DNA of 64,000 nt from Peredibacter starrii (GTDB lineage: Bacteria; Bdellovibrionota; Bacteriovoracia; Bacteriovoracales; Bacteriovoracaceae), in the NCBI RefSeq assembly GCF_034259205.1, contig NZ_CP139487.1:3968001-4032000 (forward strand). The letters run 5' to 3'. The number at the start of each line of letters is the position of its first letter. Position 1 is the stretch's first letter. Under the pieces are notes generated by a model. That model did not search any database, was not told the origin of the DNA, and worked only from the letters and a program-made list of their open reading frames with translations. Of this stretch, positions 35,866 to 45,252 are shown in pieces. A program made the translations under genes and the position numbers.

Positions 35866-36987
35866 ATCCTTACCGTAAAGCACGTACTGAGCGTAGGTTG
35901 TTTGAGATTTCTCTTCAAACGATCTGCGCGATGGTGAATTCGTGTGCTGAAAAGTCACTAGAACCTTTCGCATTAAAGCCCCCCAGAATTGAATGCGTTT
36001 CGAGGCCTGAATCTGAACTCCCTTGATCTCTTCACCATTTGGGCCAGGAATTTTACCCACGTGAGCAATCATAAAGCAGGACATATTCATTCGCAGCCGG
36101 GCCATGATCCAGGCCTTTTGAATGAGATTTGGTTTCTTCCCTTTATATTGAGACAGAATAGGCAGAGGATCGGCAAAGTTAATACTAAAACCAACCGGCT
36201 TCCCTCTTAACTCGACAATATAGGCATACCAAGGATGGATGATGTATTTAAAGTCATCATAGATGACTTTAAATTGTTCAAACGAAATGGTTTCGAACTC
36301 AGGCATGTTTTTATAGGCCTCAGTAAAAAGCTGATGAATGATTTTAAGTTCGTTTTCCCATTCATTCATCCTCACACAACGGATCGTCGTGCGAAGCCCC
36401 TTGTTCTTGGTCTTACTATGACTCCCAGTGGGTTTTACTGCAAGTTTCTTTCGCTTTAAAAAGTAATCAATAATTCCCTGAATCTTTTTAAGGCGATAAG
36501 TATCCCAGCGGCCAATTTCTTTGAACCCAGTCTTCTCAAATAGATCATGGTAATAATCCGGATAAACTGGCTCACCCCAAACTGGCTTTTCACCGCCAGG
36601 AACTCGTATGCGATATTTAACAAAAAAGTTCAAATCGATTGGAGTTTTAAGAACGGTGAGATTATTTTTCTTAGCTACTTGTTCAATTTCTTTTATCAGA
36701 ATCTTTGCGGCTTCTTCATTATTTTCCCAATCAAGAAAACCCAAGTTCCCTTGGTTCGTTCCCTTCCGCCATGAAAGAATTCCTTTTGCAAGGACCTTAT
36801 CACTCTTCACCATCACTGCTGTCCACGAAAAATCAGAAAGGAAAACTGAATCAGGTCCGAAGAAGCGAGAGTAATCAGCGTTGGTCTCAGGAAAGCTCAC
36901 CTCAATATCGCGATGAATTTTGTTTCTAAAATTCACGAATTCCGTGAAAAATGTCTCGTCCCAGACGTCTACTGATTGAATGTTCAA
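35860..36987 (-). CDS. Double-GNAT N-acyltransferase-like protein (YghO-type)
   Basis: A 375-aa protein with two GNAT-like halves. The first has LGFLDWENNEEAAKILIKEI and VYPDYYHDLFEKTGFKEIGR, the second YAYIVELRGKPVGFSINFAD. The layout resembles the YghO-type acyltransferases of the GNAT fold, some of which are linked to amide-forming lipid synthesis. Residues 190-205 form a basic Ser/Lys linker. It is the last gene of the carS-ubiA-PEP-P450 operon and overlaps the P450 gene by 4 bp (ATGA). Acylation of the amine made by the neighbouring fusion enzyme is an inference from position. Confidence 0.65.
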   Translation of the reverse strand: MNIQSVDVWDETFFTEFVNFRNKIHRDIEVSFPETNADYSRFFGPDSVFLSDFSWTAVMVKSDKVLAKGILSWRKGTNQGNLGFLDWENNEEAAKILIKEIEQVAKKNNLTVLKTPIDLNFFVKYRIRVPGGEKPVWGEPVYPDYYHDLFEKTGFKEIGRWDTYRLKKIQGIIDYFLKRKKLAVKPTGSHSKTKNKGLRTTIRCVRMNEWENELKIIHQLFTEAYKNMPEFETISFEQFKVIYDDFKYIIHPWYAYIVELRGKPVGFSINFADPLPILSQYKGKKPNLIQKAWIMARLRMNMSCFMIAHVGKIPGPNGEEIKGVQIQASKRIQFWGALMRKVLVTFQHTNSPSRRSFEEKSQTTYAQYVLYGKDL

Positions 36988-38288
36988 GTTCTTCTCCTGA
37001 AATTCATCAAAATATTATTGAGAGGTCGAAGGCTGATTCCCGCTTCGTTTCTCTGCTCTTTTTCGAAGTTCACCATGTCCCAATCAAAATGTTGGATCAA
37101 GGTGGCAAGAATGATTTTCGCCTCCATACCTGCAAAGTAAGCACCTATACAGGCACGAGGTCCAAGCCCATAGGGATAGAAAGCGCCTTGAACGATTTTC
37201 TTTTTCTCAGTCGGAAGAAAACGCTCGGGCCAGAACTCATTAGGTCTTTCCCAAAGATCTTTCGCTCGATGACTTAAGTATGGGGCAAGAACCACATTGG
37301 CCTTTGGAGGAATTTTTAAGGCCCCTATTTGGTCCGGCACTTCTGCTTGTCGCATGAAAACCCATACCGGAGGCCAGAGTCGCATCACTTCATCAATGAC
37401 GGCTCCATGCCAAGGCATGGCATTGAGTTCTTCGAAGTTTTTATTTTTAAAAAAAGTATCAGCTTCAACTTTGAGTAGATCTTTGTATGAAGGATTTTTT
37501 GCAAGCTCCATCAAAGTCCAGGTCATCGAATTCGTAATCGTTTCATGACCGGCCATCATGAAAGTCATAATTTCATCCCTGATCTCAAGGTCAGTCATTT
37601 GAGCAGTGCCCTCTTCCTGGGCATCGATTAGGAGCTGCAATAGATCATGTTTCTTCTGACCTTCCCTGCGCTCTTTAATGATCCCATAAACATGATGATC
37701 AAATTTCTCAATGATCTTTTTCATTCGTTGATGGTTTTTAGTCGGGACCCAAAAAGGAACAGGAATTGATGAACGGGTCTTGCTCGTCACAATTTGCATA
37801 AGATCAAGAATATCTTCCAGCCAATCATCCATTTCTGTGGTGATTTCTTGAGAGAAGAGGGTCTTCAGAACGATACGCCAGGTAAGTCGGTTCATCTCTC
37901 GGAAAGCATTAACTTCCGTTTGCTTTTCAATCTCCGGAACAAACTCCATAGAGGTCGAGAGAATTCGCGGGGCCAGTTCATAAACACTTTTGATATTCAT
38001 GATAGGACGAATGAGACGATGCTGCTTACGCCAGGAATCACCATCATTTGTAATCAGCCCACGTCCCAGAAATGATCGAAGGGCCTTTGTAGTGCGACCT
38101 TTAGTGTAACCATTGTTATTTGTTTTCAGAACATGCAGAACGTCCTGAGGATCACTGATAATGAAAACGTCTTTCCCAAAGAAGTTCAAGTGAATGCGAT
38201 GTCCATGTTTCTCATGCATCTTAATCACAAACCCTAAAGGATCTCGACGATATTCTTTTAAAGTCGCATAGGATTCAAAGTAGCTCAT
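36984..38288 (-). CDS. Cytochrome P450
   Basis: A 434-aa soluble P450 mono-oxygenase with no membrane anchor. The I-helix oxygen motif is AGHET (246-250), the K-helix Glu300-x-x-Arg303 (EVMR), the PERF-like segment WPERFLP, and the heme loop YPYGLGPRACIG with ligand Cys380. All key residues are present. The general sequence style (DEIMTFMMAGHETITNSMTW) is that of fatty acid/terpenoid hydroxylases near CYP102/CYP4-like clans. It overlaps both neighbours by 4 bp, so its substrate is likely the product of this operon. No ferredoxin is adjacent. Confidence 0.93.
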   Translation of the reverse strand: MSYFESYATLKEYRRDPLGFVIKMHEKHGHRIHLNFFGKDVFIISDPQDVLHVLKTNNNGYTKGRTTKALRSFLGRGLITNDGDSWRKQHRLIRPIMNIKSVYELAPRILSTSMEFVPEIEKQTEVNAFREMNRLTWRIVLKTLFSQEITTEMDDWLEDILDLMQIVTSKTRSSIPVPFWVPTKNHQRMKKIIEKFDHHVYGIIKERREGQKKHDLLQLLIDAQEEGTAQMTDLEIRDEIMTFMMAGHETITNSMTWTLMELAKNPSYKDLLKVEADTFFKNKNFEELNAMPWHGAVIDEVMRLWPPVWVFMRQAEVPDQIGALKIPPKANVVLAPYLSHRAKDLWERPNEFWPERFLPTEKKKIVQGAFYPYGLGPRACIGAYFAGMEAKIILATLIQHFDWDMVNFEKEQRNEAGISLRPLNNILMNFRRRT

Positions 38289-40681
38289 AAGACCTCAATT
38301 GTTCCCTTGGTCGCATCAATTCTTAAACGATCACCCGTTTTGATTTTTTGGGTCGCGTGTTTTACACCCACAATGGTTGGAACATTCAGTTCCCTACCAA
38401 TGATGGCCGTGTGACTAAGGAGTGATCCCTTTTCAGAGATCAGTCCCTTACTTCGAGACATGATATAGACCCACGCCGGGTCAGTGTTCTTGGTAACAAG
38501 AATAAACTCTTTTAAATTAGATTGAAGAGCATCGTTTGGATTTTCCAGCACCAAAGCTTCGGCCTCAGTGATCCCAGGGGAAACACCTTGACCATTTAAC
38601 GCTCCCATCTCGGTATTAGCTGAGAGCTTTGGAAGCGCTTCTGTTTCTACCCACGGGATGATCTCTGGATAGTTCTGTTTCTTTGTCTGCCAGCTTTTAC
38701 GTTTACTGATTAAGGTCTGGGCCTCTTCAGTACTCATCGCTCCTGAGGCATAAGATAACCATTCCGCAGAACTAAGTGAGAAAAAATCCAAGAGACCAAA
38801 TAATTTCCAGGACTCATTTTCATTCATCAAATCTTGGCCAACTTTCAAAACGAGTTGACGATATAAATGGTAATAGCGTCCTCGCCACAATCGTGTCGCT
38901 TCCCTCATTGCAATCGCTTCTTGCGTAAAGGTGACCACTTTTCTCTCTATCCAGGAAAGCTCAATATCGTAAATTTTATGATGTGTCGGTTTAATAATCG
39001 AAGGATTCTTTTTGGCCCATTGGAGGAGTTGATTCACAAGAATAGGATTGTTCTTCATGGGAAGACTTTCGAGTTTCAATTCCTCGAAAGAGCGATCACC
39101 ATATTTGGCTAAAAATTCTTCTAAGGCCTGAACCTCTTCCCCGAATCCTTTATTTTTTAAATGGCGAAAGACATTCTCATAAGGATGAAATCCAATCTGC
39201 AGATCAGATTTTGCAAGGGCCTCAAGAAACTTTTCACTTAACTTAGAAACCACCTGATTAAAATGTTCCAAAGGTTTAACTGAGTCCACACCTTCAGTGG
39301 TCTTTAGAAGATCGATGACTTGATCTTCCGGGAGTCCTTTCTTCTTCAATACTTTTGTTAGAATCCCAAGTCCCATCATGACGAAGATATCATTTACAAT
39401 CGTTAGACCAAAGCCCAGCGGCCGATTCATGAGGCCAGTAATATACTCGATAGTTTCTTTTGAACTTTTCAACTTTTTGATGTCGGCCTCAATCGAGGCA
39501 TGATTTTTTTCAAAGTCCATCAAGAGTGGACCAAAGATCTTCTTTCGATGAAGAATCAGTTTCAGCAAGGTCTTAATGGTCACAATGGTCTCAAATTTGG
39601 AAAGCTCAGTATCATGGTGAGGAATATCAACACCACTCACTTTGCCACCAATCATCTGGTGCCAATTATGAATGTTTTTTTCTCCCCCAGGAAGTGCTCT
39701 TAAAACGGCATAATAGTGTTCGAGGTTGTAGTAAAGATGGTCATCTACCACACTGATTAAATTTCTATAGTGACGATTGAGAATCTCCAATCGTTTTCCA
39801 TGGGCCCCTAAAATGACCGCTGATTCACGGAACACATTTTCGTAGGCCTTTTTTACAAAGCTCGCCGAGAAAGGACTCACCGTCCCGGGATATGATTCAG
39901 ATAAATTCGTATCGACGAAAACCTTCAGTGGCTCAAATGATCGAGTAATGGGACGAATCTGAAAAAGATAAAGTTTTCCATCTTTGAAGCCCCATTCGAT
40001 ATCACTCGGAAGATCAATCGCTTTTTCCATTTTGAGCGAAATGCCGATGAGTTCTTGGATTTCCGATTCAGTTAAAACGGCCCTATCATTTTGCGCCAGA
40101 TGCGAGACCAATTCTAAATTACGTGTGTATTGATAGTGATCAACGATAGCGTGCCCAGAAACTACACCTTCTCCCATTCCAAAAGCAGCATCGATGGCAA
40201 TTACTGAGGTTGGCTCAACTGGAGAACGAGTAAAGAGGACCCCACTCTTCTCTACTTGAATCTGTTCTTGGGCCACAACCGCCATGAGAAGATCGACTTT
40301 CAGATCTTTCTTTTGAATATACTCTTTTACTCTATCTGAATGAACAGAGGCATAAATTTTAAAAAGTGAATCTTTCCACGTTCTCTCAGTTACATCCAGA
40401 ATGGTTTCAAACAATCCGGCAAAGCTTGAATCAGCGTTATCTTCTGAGATCATAGAACTTCTTAAAGCAATCGTAGGATGCGCTTTGAAAAATTCCTGAA
40501 ACTTCGTCTCCACTTCAAAAGGAAGTTTCTGATGTTGAAGGAAGTATTTAAAACTCTCAGTAGTAAGTACAAAGAACGATGCGACCGGCGCTCCCCAATG
40601 GACGAGCTTTTGAAGGTGGGCACCTTTGCCACCAACCAGCTCTACCGATGCTAATTCTTTTTGAGAGCTTATATAATTCAT
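38285..40681 (-). CDS. PEP-synthase/rifampicin-phosphotransferase-like dikinase (copy 1)
   Basis: A 798-aa protein. It has an N-terminal ATP-grasp (PPDK_N) domain: LVGGKGAHLQKL at the start, IALRSSMISEDNADSSFAG, SGVLFTRSP and IEWGFKDGKLYLFQIRPITR. A long middle domain of unknown role follows, and a C-terminal swivelling phospho-histidine domain with GSLLSHTAIIGRELNVPTIVG (His757). The PEP-binding TIM barrel of true PEP synthase is absent. The architecture equals rifampicin phosphotransferase, which moves the beta-phosphate of ATP to an alcohol. A lipid alcohol is the inferred substrate from the UbiA/CarS neighbours. It overlaps both flanking genes by 4 bp. Confidence 0.82.
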   Translation of the reverse strand: MNYISSQKELASVELVGGKGAHLQKLVHWGAPVASFFVLTTESFKYFLQHQKLPFEVETKFQEFFKAHPTIALRSSMISEDNADSSFAGLFETILDVTERTWKDSLFKIYASVHSDRVKEYIQKKDLKVDLLMAVVAQEQIQVEKSGVLFTRSPVEPTSVIAIDAAFGMGEGVVSGHAIVDHYQYTRNLELVSHLAQNDRAVLTESEIQELIGISLKMEKAIDLPSDIEWGFKDGKLYLFQIRPITRSFEPLKVFVDTNLSESYPGTVSPFSASFVKKAYENVFRESAVILGAHGKRLEILNRHYRNLISVVDDHLYYNLEHYYAVLRALPGGEKNIHNWHQMIGGKVSGVDIPHHDTELSKFETIVTIKTLLKLILHRKKIFGPLLMDFEKNHASIEADIKKLKSSKETIEYITGLMNRPLGFGLTIVNDIFVMMGLGILTKVLKKKGLPEDQVIDLLKTTEGVDSVKPLEHFNQVVSKLSEKFLEALAKSDLQIGFHPYENVFRHLKNKGFGEEVQALEEFLAKYGDRSFEELKLESLPMKNNPILVNQLLQWAKKNPSIIKPTHHKIYDIELSWIERKVVTFTQEAIAMREATRLWRGRYYHLYRQLVLKVGQDLMNENESWKLFGLLDFFSLSSAEWLSYASGAMSTEEAQTLISKRKSWQTKKQNYPEIIPWVETEALPKLSANTEMGALNGQGVSPGITEAEALVLENPNDALQSNLKEFILVTKNTDPAWVYIMSRSKGLISEKGSLLSHTAIIGRELNVPTIVGVKHATQKIKTGDRLRIDATKGTIEVL

Positions 40682-41553
40682 AGAAGTGCTGCGACTAAAA
40701 GAAATGCTACTACAGTGAGGATCTGCCCTTCCGCATAAGGTTTAAGTGGTTTTGGTAATTTCAAATTTACGAGAAACGAAATGGAAGGCAGCATGAAACC
40801 AAACTGAATCAAAGAATAAGAACCGATTAGCCACAGCGGTGAATCAAGTCTGGTAAAGATCGTGAGAACAGTTGCATTAAAGATCAGCTGGAGAATCAGT
40901 GCAATCAAAACTGCCGGACGTGGCCCGAAAATTTTAGAATAAGTGGTATATCCAGTTTCCTGCTCAGGAGCGCGAATTTTTCGAACCACTTCCCAGTTTG
41001 TAAAAATGAGACAAAGAGGCAGAATATAAAATGCCTTATCCAGATTCACAGATGGGTTCATCTGCATGCAGGCAATCATGAGATAGATAAAATTAAACAA
41101 TACAATCGGGTGATGACTGATGAAAGCAAGCGGAAGACTTTTTCTCATACGTTCTTCAATAAAAAACCACTTTAGCATGAGGAATGTAAATCCAAGGGTA
41201 ATGAAGGCCCAAATTAAGAGCTTCATCGAGGACATGCTTAGAAATATCACGGCCATGACACAAAAAACGCCAAGGGAAACGAGGTCTTTTTTCTCTACTC
41301 TTCCCGAAGGCAGAGGGCGATTCGGAAAATTGGTTAAATCATCCTGATAATCTTTAAACTCATCCATGATACGAATTAAAAGCGAGATACAAGTCAGAAC
41401 AATGCCAGGAACAATAAGAAAAAGAATCGAAGTAGGTCTTAATTCATATAAACGAAGATAAATTAATTGCACCGCCACCGCAGTGAAAATCGAACCAATG
41501 ATGGCCGATAGCGGAAACATCTCATTCAGATAAATACCTATTCGTTTAATCAT
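40678..41553 (-). CDS. UbiA-superfamily prenyltransferase
   Basis: A 291-aa polytopic protein of the UbiA superfamily (attaches a prenyl chain to an acceptor in the membrane). The first Asp-rich motif is RIMDEFKDYQDDLTNFPNRP with Asp64, Asp68, Asp71 and Asp72, followed by LPSGRV. The second motif, normally D-x3-D, reads RKIRAPEQETGYTTYSKIFG (191-210), where the aspartates are Glu/Gln/Thr. Eight to nine membrane segments are visible. It is 6 bp after the CarS-like gene and overlaps the dikinase gene by 4 bp. It could be a digeranylgeranylglyceryl-phosphate-synthase-like or quinone-type enzyme; the substrate is unknown. Confidence 0.82.
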   Translation of the reverse strand: MIKRIGIYLNEMFPLSAIIGSIFTAVAVQLIYLRLYELRPTSILFLIVPGIVLTCISLLIRIMDEFKDYQDDLTNFPNRPLPSGRVEKKDLVSLGVFCVMAVIFLSMSSMKLLIWAFITLGFTFLMLKWFFIEERMRKSLPLAFISHHPIVLFNFIYLMIACMQMNPSVNLDKAFYILPLCLIFTNWEVVRKIRAPEQETGYTTYSKIFGPRPAVLIALILQLIFNATVLTIFTRLDSPLWLIGSYSLIQFGFMLPSISFLVNLKLPKPLKPYAEGQILTVVAFLLVAALL

Positions 41554-41559
41554 AACTTC

Positions 41560-42117
41560 CTAAAATGGATTCTTTCGAATGCCGGCTTTGTATAAAGATA
41601 CATTGATCACTAAATGAATAACGGTTCCAAATACAATGGTAAGCACAATTGTGGTCCACGAAATCGGCAAAAGTATCCGGTACGCCAACATGCATCCGAA
41701 GGCAGAATCTGCCTGATCGAGAACAACAAAAAACCATTTGAAGCGATCAGAGGTCTGACCCTCTTTCACTCCGAGTCGACGCTTGATAAAAGAATTGGGA
41801 AGTTCGGCCAGACAATATCCCAGCCCTAAGAGAAGGCCCAAGAGCCAAGCTGGCTCTGTCGTAAGTAGTGGTGCATTTAAGTCGAATAAAGTTTCAAGTT
41901 TTTGAGCAAGTATCACTCCTGGCCAAGTGGCCAAGGGCATTATGAAAAATCCGCGCCATGTTTTGTTTAGGCCGAACCATCTTTGATGAATGGGCTTCTT
42001 CAAGTAAGATAAGATATCCGCTTTTACTGCAATCATGTGAAGGATTCCCCCTACGATAAGTGGAACCGACAGTAAAATTACACGAACAAATTCGTGAGAA
42101 GGTAAACTTGAACTCAT
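41560..42117 (-). CDS. CarS-like CDP-lipid synthase (CDP-archaeol synthase family)
   Basis: A 185-aa membrane protein of the DUF46/CarS family, with about five hydrophobic segments. Signatures are GLNKTWRGFF (49-58), AELPNSFIKRRLGVKEG (104-120) and DQADS (134-138), the CTP/metal-binding positions of CTP:lipid-phosphate cytidylyltransferases. CarS activates archaeal lipids after the UbiA-type step; bacterial members exist whose substrates are mostly unknown. It is the first gene of the operon, starts 12 bp from the divergent permease gene, and has no SD, with a TATAAT ending 7 nt upstream. Confidence 0.75.
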   Translation of the reverse strand: MSSSLPSHEFVRVILLSVPLIVGGILHMIAVKADILSYLKKPIHQRWFGLNKTWRGFFIMPLATWPGVILAQKLETLFDLNAPLLTTEPAWLLGLLLGLGYCLAELPNSFIKRRLGVKEGQTSDRFKWFFVVLDQADSAFGCMLAYRILLPISWTTIVLTIVFGTVIHLVINVSLYKAGIRKNPF

Positions 42118-42131
42118 ATATAAGATTATAT
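42118..42131. promoter_or_regulatory. Symmetric -10 palindrome shared by two divergent operons
   Basis: ATATAA-GA-TTATAT is a perfect inverted repeat filling the gap between the two start codons. It offers TATAAT to the minus strand (7 nt before its ATG) and TATAAG to the plus strand (5 nt before its ATG). Both transcripts would be leaderless. No good -35 boxes are seen inside the two genes. Confidence 0.5.
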
Positions 42132-43368
42132 GCTGAACACTGAAAACCGCTACCTTTTCAAATTTGCCTGGAAGAGTATTCGCAGAAATGCGGGTCGAAG
42201 TTTTTTTATCGGCTTCTCAGTTTCACTGGCCGTTGTTATCGCTGTATGGGTCATCGCTTTCTTTGATGGGTTAAATTCACAAATTGAAAAAGCGGTTGTT
42301 AATACCAATACAGGTTTCTTCCAGGTACAAGATCCGGTCTATGCGGCCACGACAGACTCATCCTCTCCTCGAGAATTCACCCCGACCTTGGCACAAACTT
42401 TAAGTAAAGAACCGGTAAGTGCCGCATCTCCAGAACTCGTACTAGACGGAAATATTTCAACTCCTGAAGGAGCAACTGGTCTTTTAGTTATTGGGATCGA
42501 TCCAGAAATTCATAAACAGCTCATGCCTATTTATGAAAAAATCACCTCAGGAACATTTCTTACTCAAGATGATGAGTACGGAGTCGTCATTGGACAAGAA
42601 CTAGCGACTCTCTTCAAATTCAATGTTGGGGATCAGATGGTTCTTAACTACCAGGACAAGGTCGGAGAACTTCGCTCAGAGCTCATTACAATTCGAGGCA
42701 TCTACCACTACAACAGTAAAGGTTTTGAAAAACGCTTTGTTTATATTAATCAAAAGACTTGGCAGAATCTTTTCCTGAACGAGTACACCGGAAAGACCCT
42801 CTTTAATCGAGTGACCATCCTGACTCCTGATCTAAAATACGAACCTATTGTGCATGATCGAATCCAGGGCACAGACTTAAAGTTAAAAAGTTGGAAACAA
42901 CTGAATCCCGAAATGGCCGTGGTTTTAGAGTTCCACGATGGTATGATTAAATTCTTTTTCCTGATCATTGCATTGACCATTACGATGACAATTATGACTC
43001 CGGTCAGAATGCTCTGGCAGGAACGTTTTAAAGAATTGAAAATGATGAGTATCATCGGAGTATCTGCCAGTAAGTTCTGGAAGATCGGTATCTATGAAGT
43101 CATCCTGATGATTCTTTTATCCAGCGTCTTCTCCATCTTCATGCTGACTGCCATCATTGGAACCCAGACCCGAAACGGAGTAGACTTCCGCTATCTAAAC
43201 GACGGGGTTGCCATAGAAAGGGCCGGGATTAAACTCCCAGGGATCATCTTCCCTAAACTCACACCTGAGCAGCTTCTCATTACTTTCTTATTCGTGATTT
43301 TTGTCCTGAGTATCAGCTATCTCTGGTCCATCTATCGCACACTCACAAAGCTTGAGGCAGAAATATGA
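42130..43368 (+). CDS. ABC transporter permease 1 (LolC/MacB-FtsX type)
   Basis: A 412-aa permease with TM1 at about residues 22-44, a large periplasmic core domain (about 45-270), and three C-terminal helices (around 276-296, 318-345 and 378-403). The opening FAWKSIRRNAGRSFFIGFSV is typical of the type VII ABC systems (LolCE, MacB, FtsX) that work by mechanotransmission on periplasmic cargo. It overlaps permease 2 by 4 bp. It probably pairs with permease 2 as a LolCE-like heterodimer. Confidence 0.88.
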   Translation: MLNTENRYLFKFAWKSIRRNAGRSFFIGFSVSLAVVIAVWVIAFFDGLNSQIEKAVVNTNTGFFQVQDPVYAATTDSSSPREFTPTLAQTLSKEPVSAASPELVLDGNISTPEGATGLLVIGIDPEIHKQLMPIYEKITSGTFLTQDDEYGVVIGQELATLFKFNVGDQMVLNYQDKVGELRSELITIRGIYHYNSKGFEKRFVYINQKTWQNLFLNEYTGKTLFNRVTILTPDLKYEPIVHDRIQGTDLKLKSWKQLNPEMAVVLEFHDGMIKFFFLIIALTITMTIMTPVRMLWQERFKELKMMSIIGVSASKFWKIGIYEVILMILLSSVFSIFMLTAIIGTQTRNGVDFRYLNDGVAIERAGIKLPGIIFPKLTPEQLLITFLFVIFVLSISYLWSIYRTLTKLEAEI

Positions 43369-44573
43369 GAGGAGTGGCCTTTCTAATTAAATTTGCTTAC
43401 CGAAACCTATGGCGTGCTCCAAAGCGTACTGCCATTATGCTTTTGTCCCTCGCACTTGGTTCAGCCTTTATCATCTGGGACCTGAACTTCGCGAACTCTG
43501 GCTCAAAAGAAGTGATGAAAGAGTTTCTCGCCCAATATGCGGGCCAGTATCACATCACGAACACCGACTATTACGATAAAGAAAACAAAAAAGAGTTTGA
43601 TAACTACAAGACCATGAGTGATGACCTAGTTCAGGACAAGTCCCTGTTTGAAAAGTCCACTCGCAGAGTCACTGCCCCTGTTTTTGTTTCTGGCGAAAAG
43701 AAGACCTTGGGTGTCTTACTTACCGGTCTTGAAGTAGAAAGAGAGAATAAACTCTCCACTATCTACCGAGCCGTCACAGTCGGAAAATTCCTGAATCCAA
43801 CCGGTGAAAAAGAAATTATTTTAGGTAAAAAACTTGCTCAGAGAATCAACGTTAAAATCGGTGATGAAGTCGCCGTCATTGGACAAGGCCTTGATGGTTC
43901 GGTCGCAAATGATCTCATGATCGTTACCGGACTTCTGGATTTCGGTGGTGGTGATCTAGAAGAGTCTCTCGCCTTTACCCAGATCAAATCGGCCCAACAA
44001 CTTCTTAGCATGGATCCCTCTCGCTATCATCAGCGCGTGAGCTTCGACATGGAGAATGATACCCTGCCGACGATTCCAGGACTCGCCGTCACAAATTGGG
44101 ACGATATCCTGCCTGAAATCGGGGTCTCGGTTCGCTTCATCGATAACTTCACCTGGTTAGTTTCTTTCATCATCGTGATTGTGATTAGTCTTGGTCTCTC
44201 GAACACTTTGATGATTACTTTTTTTGAGCGTGAACAAGAATTCCAGAGTCTCAATATCATAGGCGCCAAAACCAGTTGGGTGACCATCGCTCTTATGATT
44301 GAAGTCTTTATGATGGCAACTGCCGCAGTTATTGTGGGCGCCATTCTGGGCCATATCGCCACCACTTACTGTTATTACAATCCAGTTAACATTCAGCTTT
44401 TCACGGGTGGTAAGCCCATCATTATGGGCGGCATGATTATTCAGCCTCTCGTACGTCTCTACCCTGTCTTTCAATATTATTGGCAAGTGCCACTGATGAT
44501 TTATTTTTTCCTTAGCATGACCATGATCTATCCGCTTATTCGGGTGATCCGCAGGAGCAAAAATGCAATTTGA
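43365..44573 (+). CDS. ABC transporter permease 2 (LolE/MacB-FtsX type)
   Basis: A 402-aa paralogue of the previous protein with the same layout: FAYRNLWRAPKRTAIMLLSLALG at the first membrane segment (interrupted by its own helix start), a periplasmic domain of about 230 residues, and three C-terminal helices, with FFEREQEFQSLNIIGAKT as the cytoplasmic coupling segment. It overlaps the ATPase gene by 11 bp and the first permease by 4 bp. Its start ATG lies within an ATGA stop/start. Confidence 0.88.
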   Translation: MRGVAFLIKFAYRNLWRAPKRTAIMLLSLALGSAFIIWDLNFANSGSKEVMKEFLAQYAGQYHITNTDYYDKENKKEFDNYKTMSDDLVQDKSLFEKSTRRVTAPVFVSGEKKTLGVLLTGLEVERENKLSTIYRAVTVGKFLNPTGEKEIILGKKLAQRINVKIGDEVAVIGQGLDGSVANDLMIVTGLLDFGGGDLEESLAFTQIKSAQQLLSMDPSRYHQRVSFDMENDTLPTIPGLAVTNWDDILPEIGVSVRFIDNFTWLVSFIIVIVISLGLSNTLMITFFEREQEFQSLNIIGAKTSWVTIALMIEVFMMATAAVIVGAILGHIATTYCYYNPVNIQLFTGGKPIIMGGMIIQPLVRLYPVFQYYWQVPLMIYFFLSMTMIYPLIRVIRRSKNAI

Positions 44574-45252
44574 ACTTATTAACGTCGAGAAGGTTTATCA
44601 GGCCTCTGAAGAAAATAAAGTCTACGGAGCGAGAAACGTCAATCTCAGCATTCCGGAAGGCGAATTCATGGCACTGGTTGGACCTTCGGGTTCAGGTAAA
44701 ACCACCATTCTGAATTTGATTGCCGGTCTTATCCTTCCAACTGGTGGCGTGCTCAAGCATGGTGGTAATGACATTACTTCAATGTCTCTTGAAGAAAGAA
44801 CTCAGCACCGTCTGGATTATATGGGATTCATTTTCCAGGACTACCAACTCCTCCCTATTCTGACTGCGGCGGAAAATATCGAGTTCCCTCTTCAGCTTAA
44901 GGGCTTCAGCAAAGCAGAGATTTCTGATCGCGTGAATTGGGCCCTAAAACAAGTGGGTCTTGAGAAAATGGGTAACCGCTTTCCAAAACAACTCTCTGGT
45001 GGTCAACAACAGCGTGTTTCGATTGCTCGCGCCATTGCCGGAAAACCACAATTGATTCTGGCAGATGAACCAACCGCGAACCTTGATTCAAAAACCGCCC
45101 AAGAGATCATTGATCTCTTTAAAAAATTGAATCAAGACTTCAAGCTGACTTTTGTTTTCTCAACTCACGATCAGCGCCTTATCGATCAAATTAGAACAGT
45201 TCAATATATTAAAGACGGTCAAATTACTGAGACAAGGAAGAACAATGTTTAA
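44563..45252 (+). CDS. ABC transporter ATP-binding protein (LolD/MacB type)
   Basis: A 229-aa nucleotide-binding subunit with Walker A GPSGSGKTT, Q-loop FIFQDYQLLP, signature LSGGQQQR, Walker B LILADEPT and H-loop STHDQR. The sequence style is that of LolD/FtsE/MacB ATPases. A GCAGGAG-like SD lies inside the permease gene. It completes a two-permease, one-ATPase system and overlaps the LolA-like gene by 8 bp. Confidence 0.94.
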   Translation: MQFELINVEKVYQASEENKVYGARNVNLSIPEGEFMALVGPSGSGKTTILNLIAGLILPTGGVLKHGGNDITSMSLEERTQHRLDYMGFIFQDYQLLPILTAAENIEFPLQLKGFSKAEISDRVNWALKQVGLEKMGNRFPKQLSGGQQQRVSIARAIAGKPQLILADEPTANLDSKTAQEIIDLFKKLNQDFKLTFVFSTHDQRLIDQIRTVQYIKDGQITETRKNNV

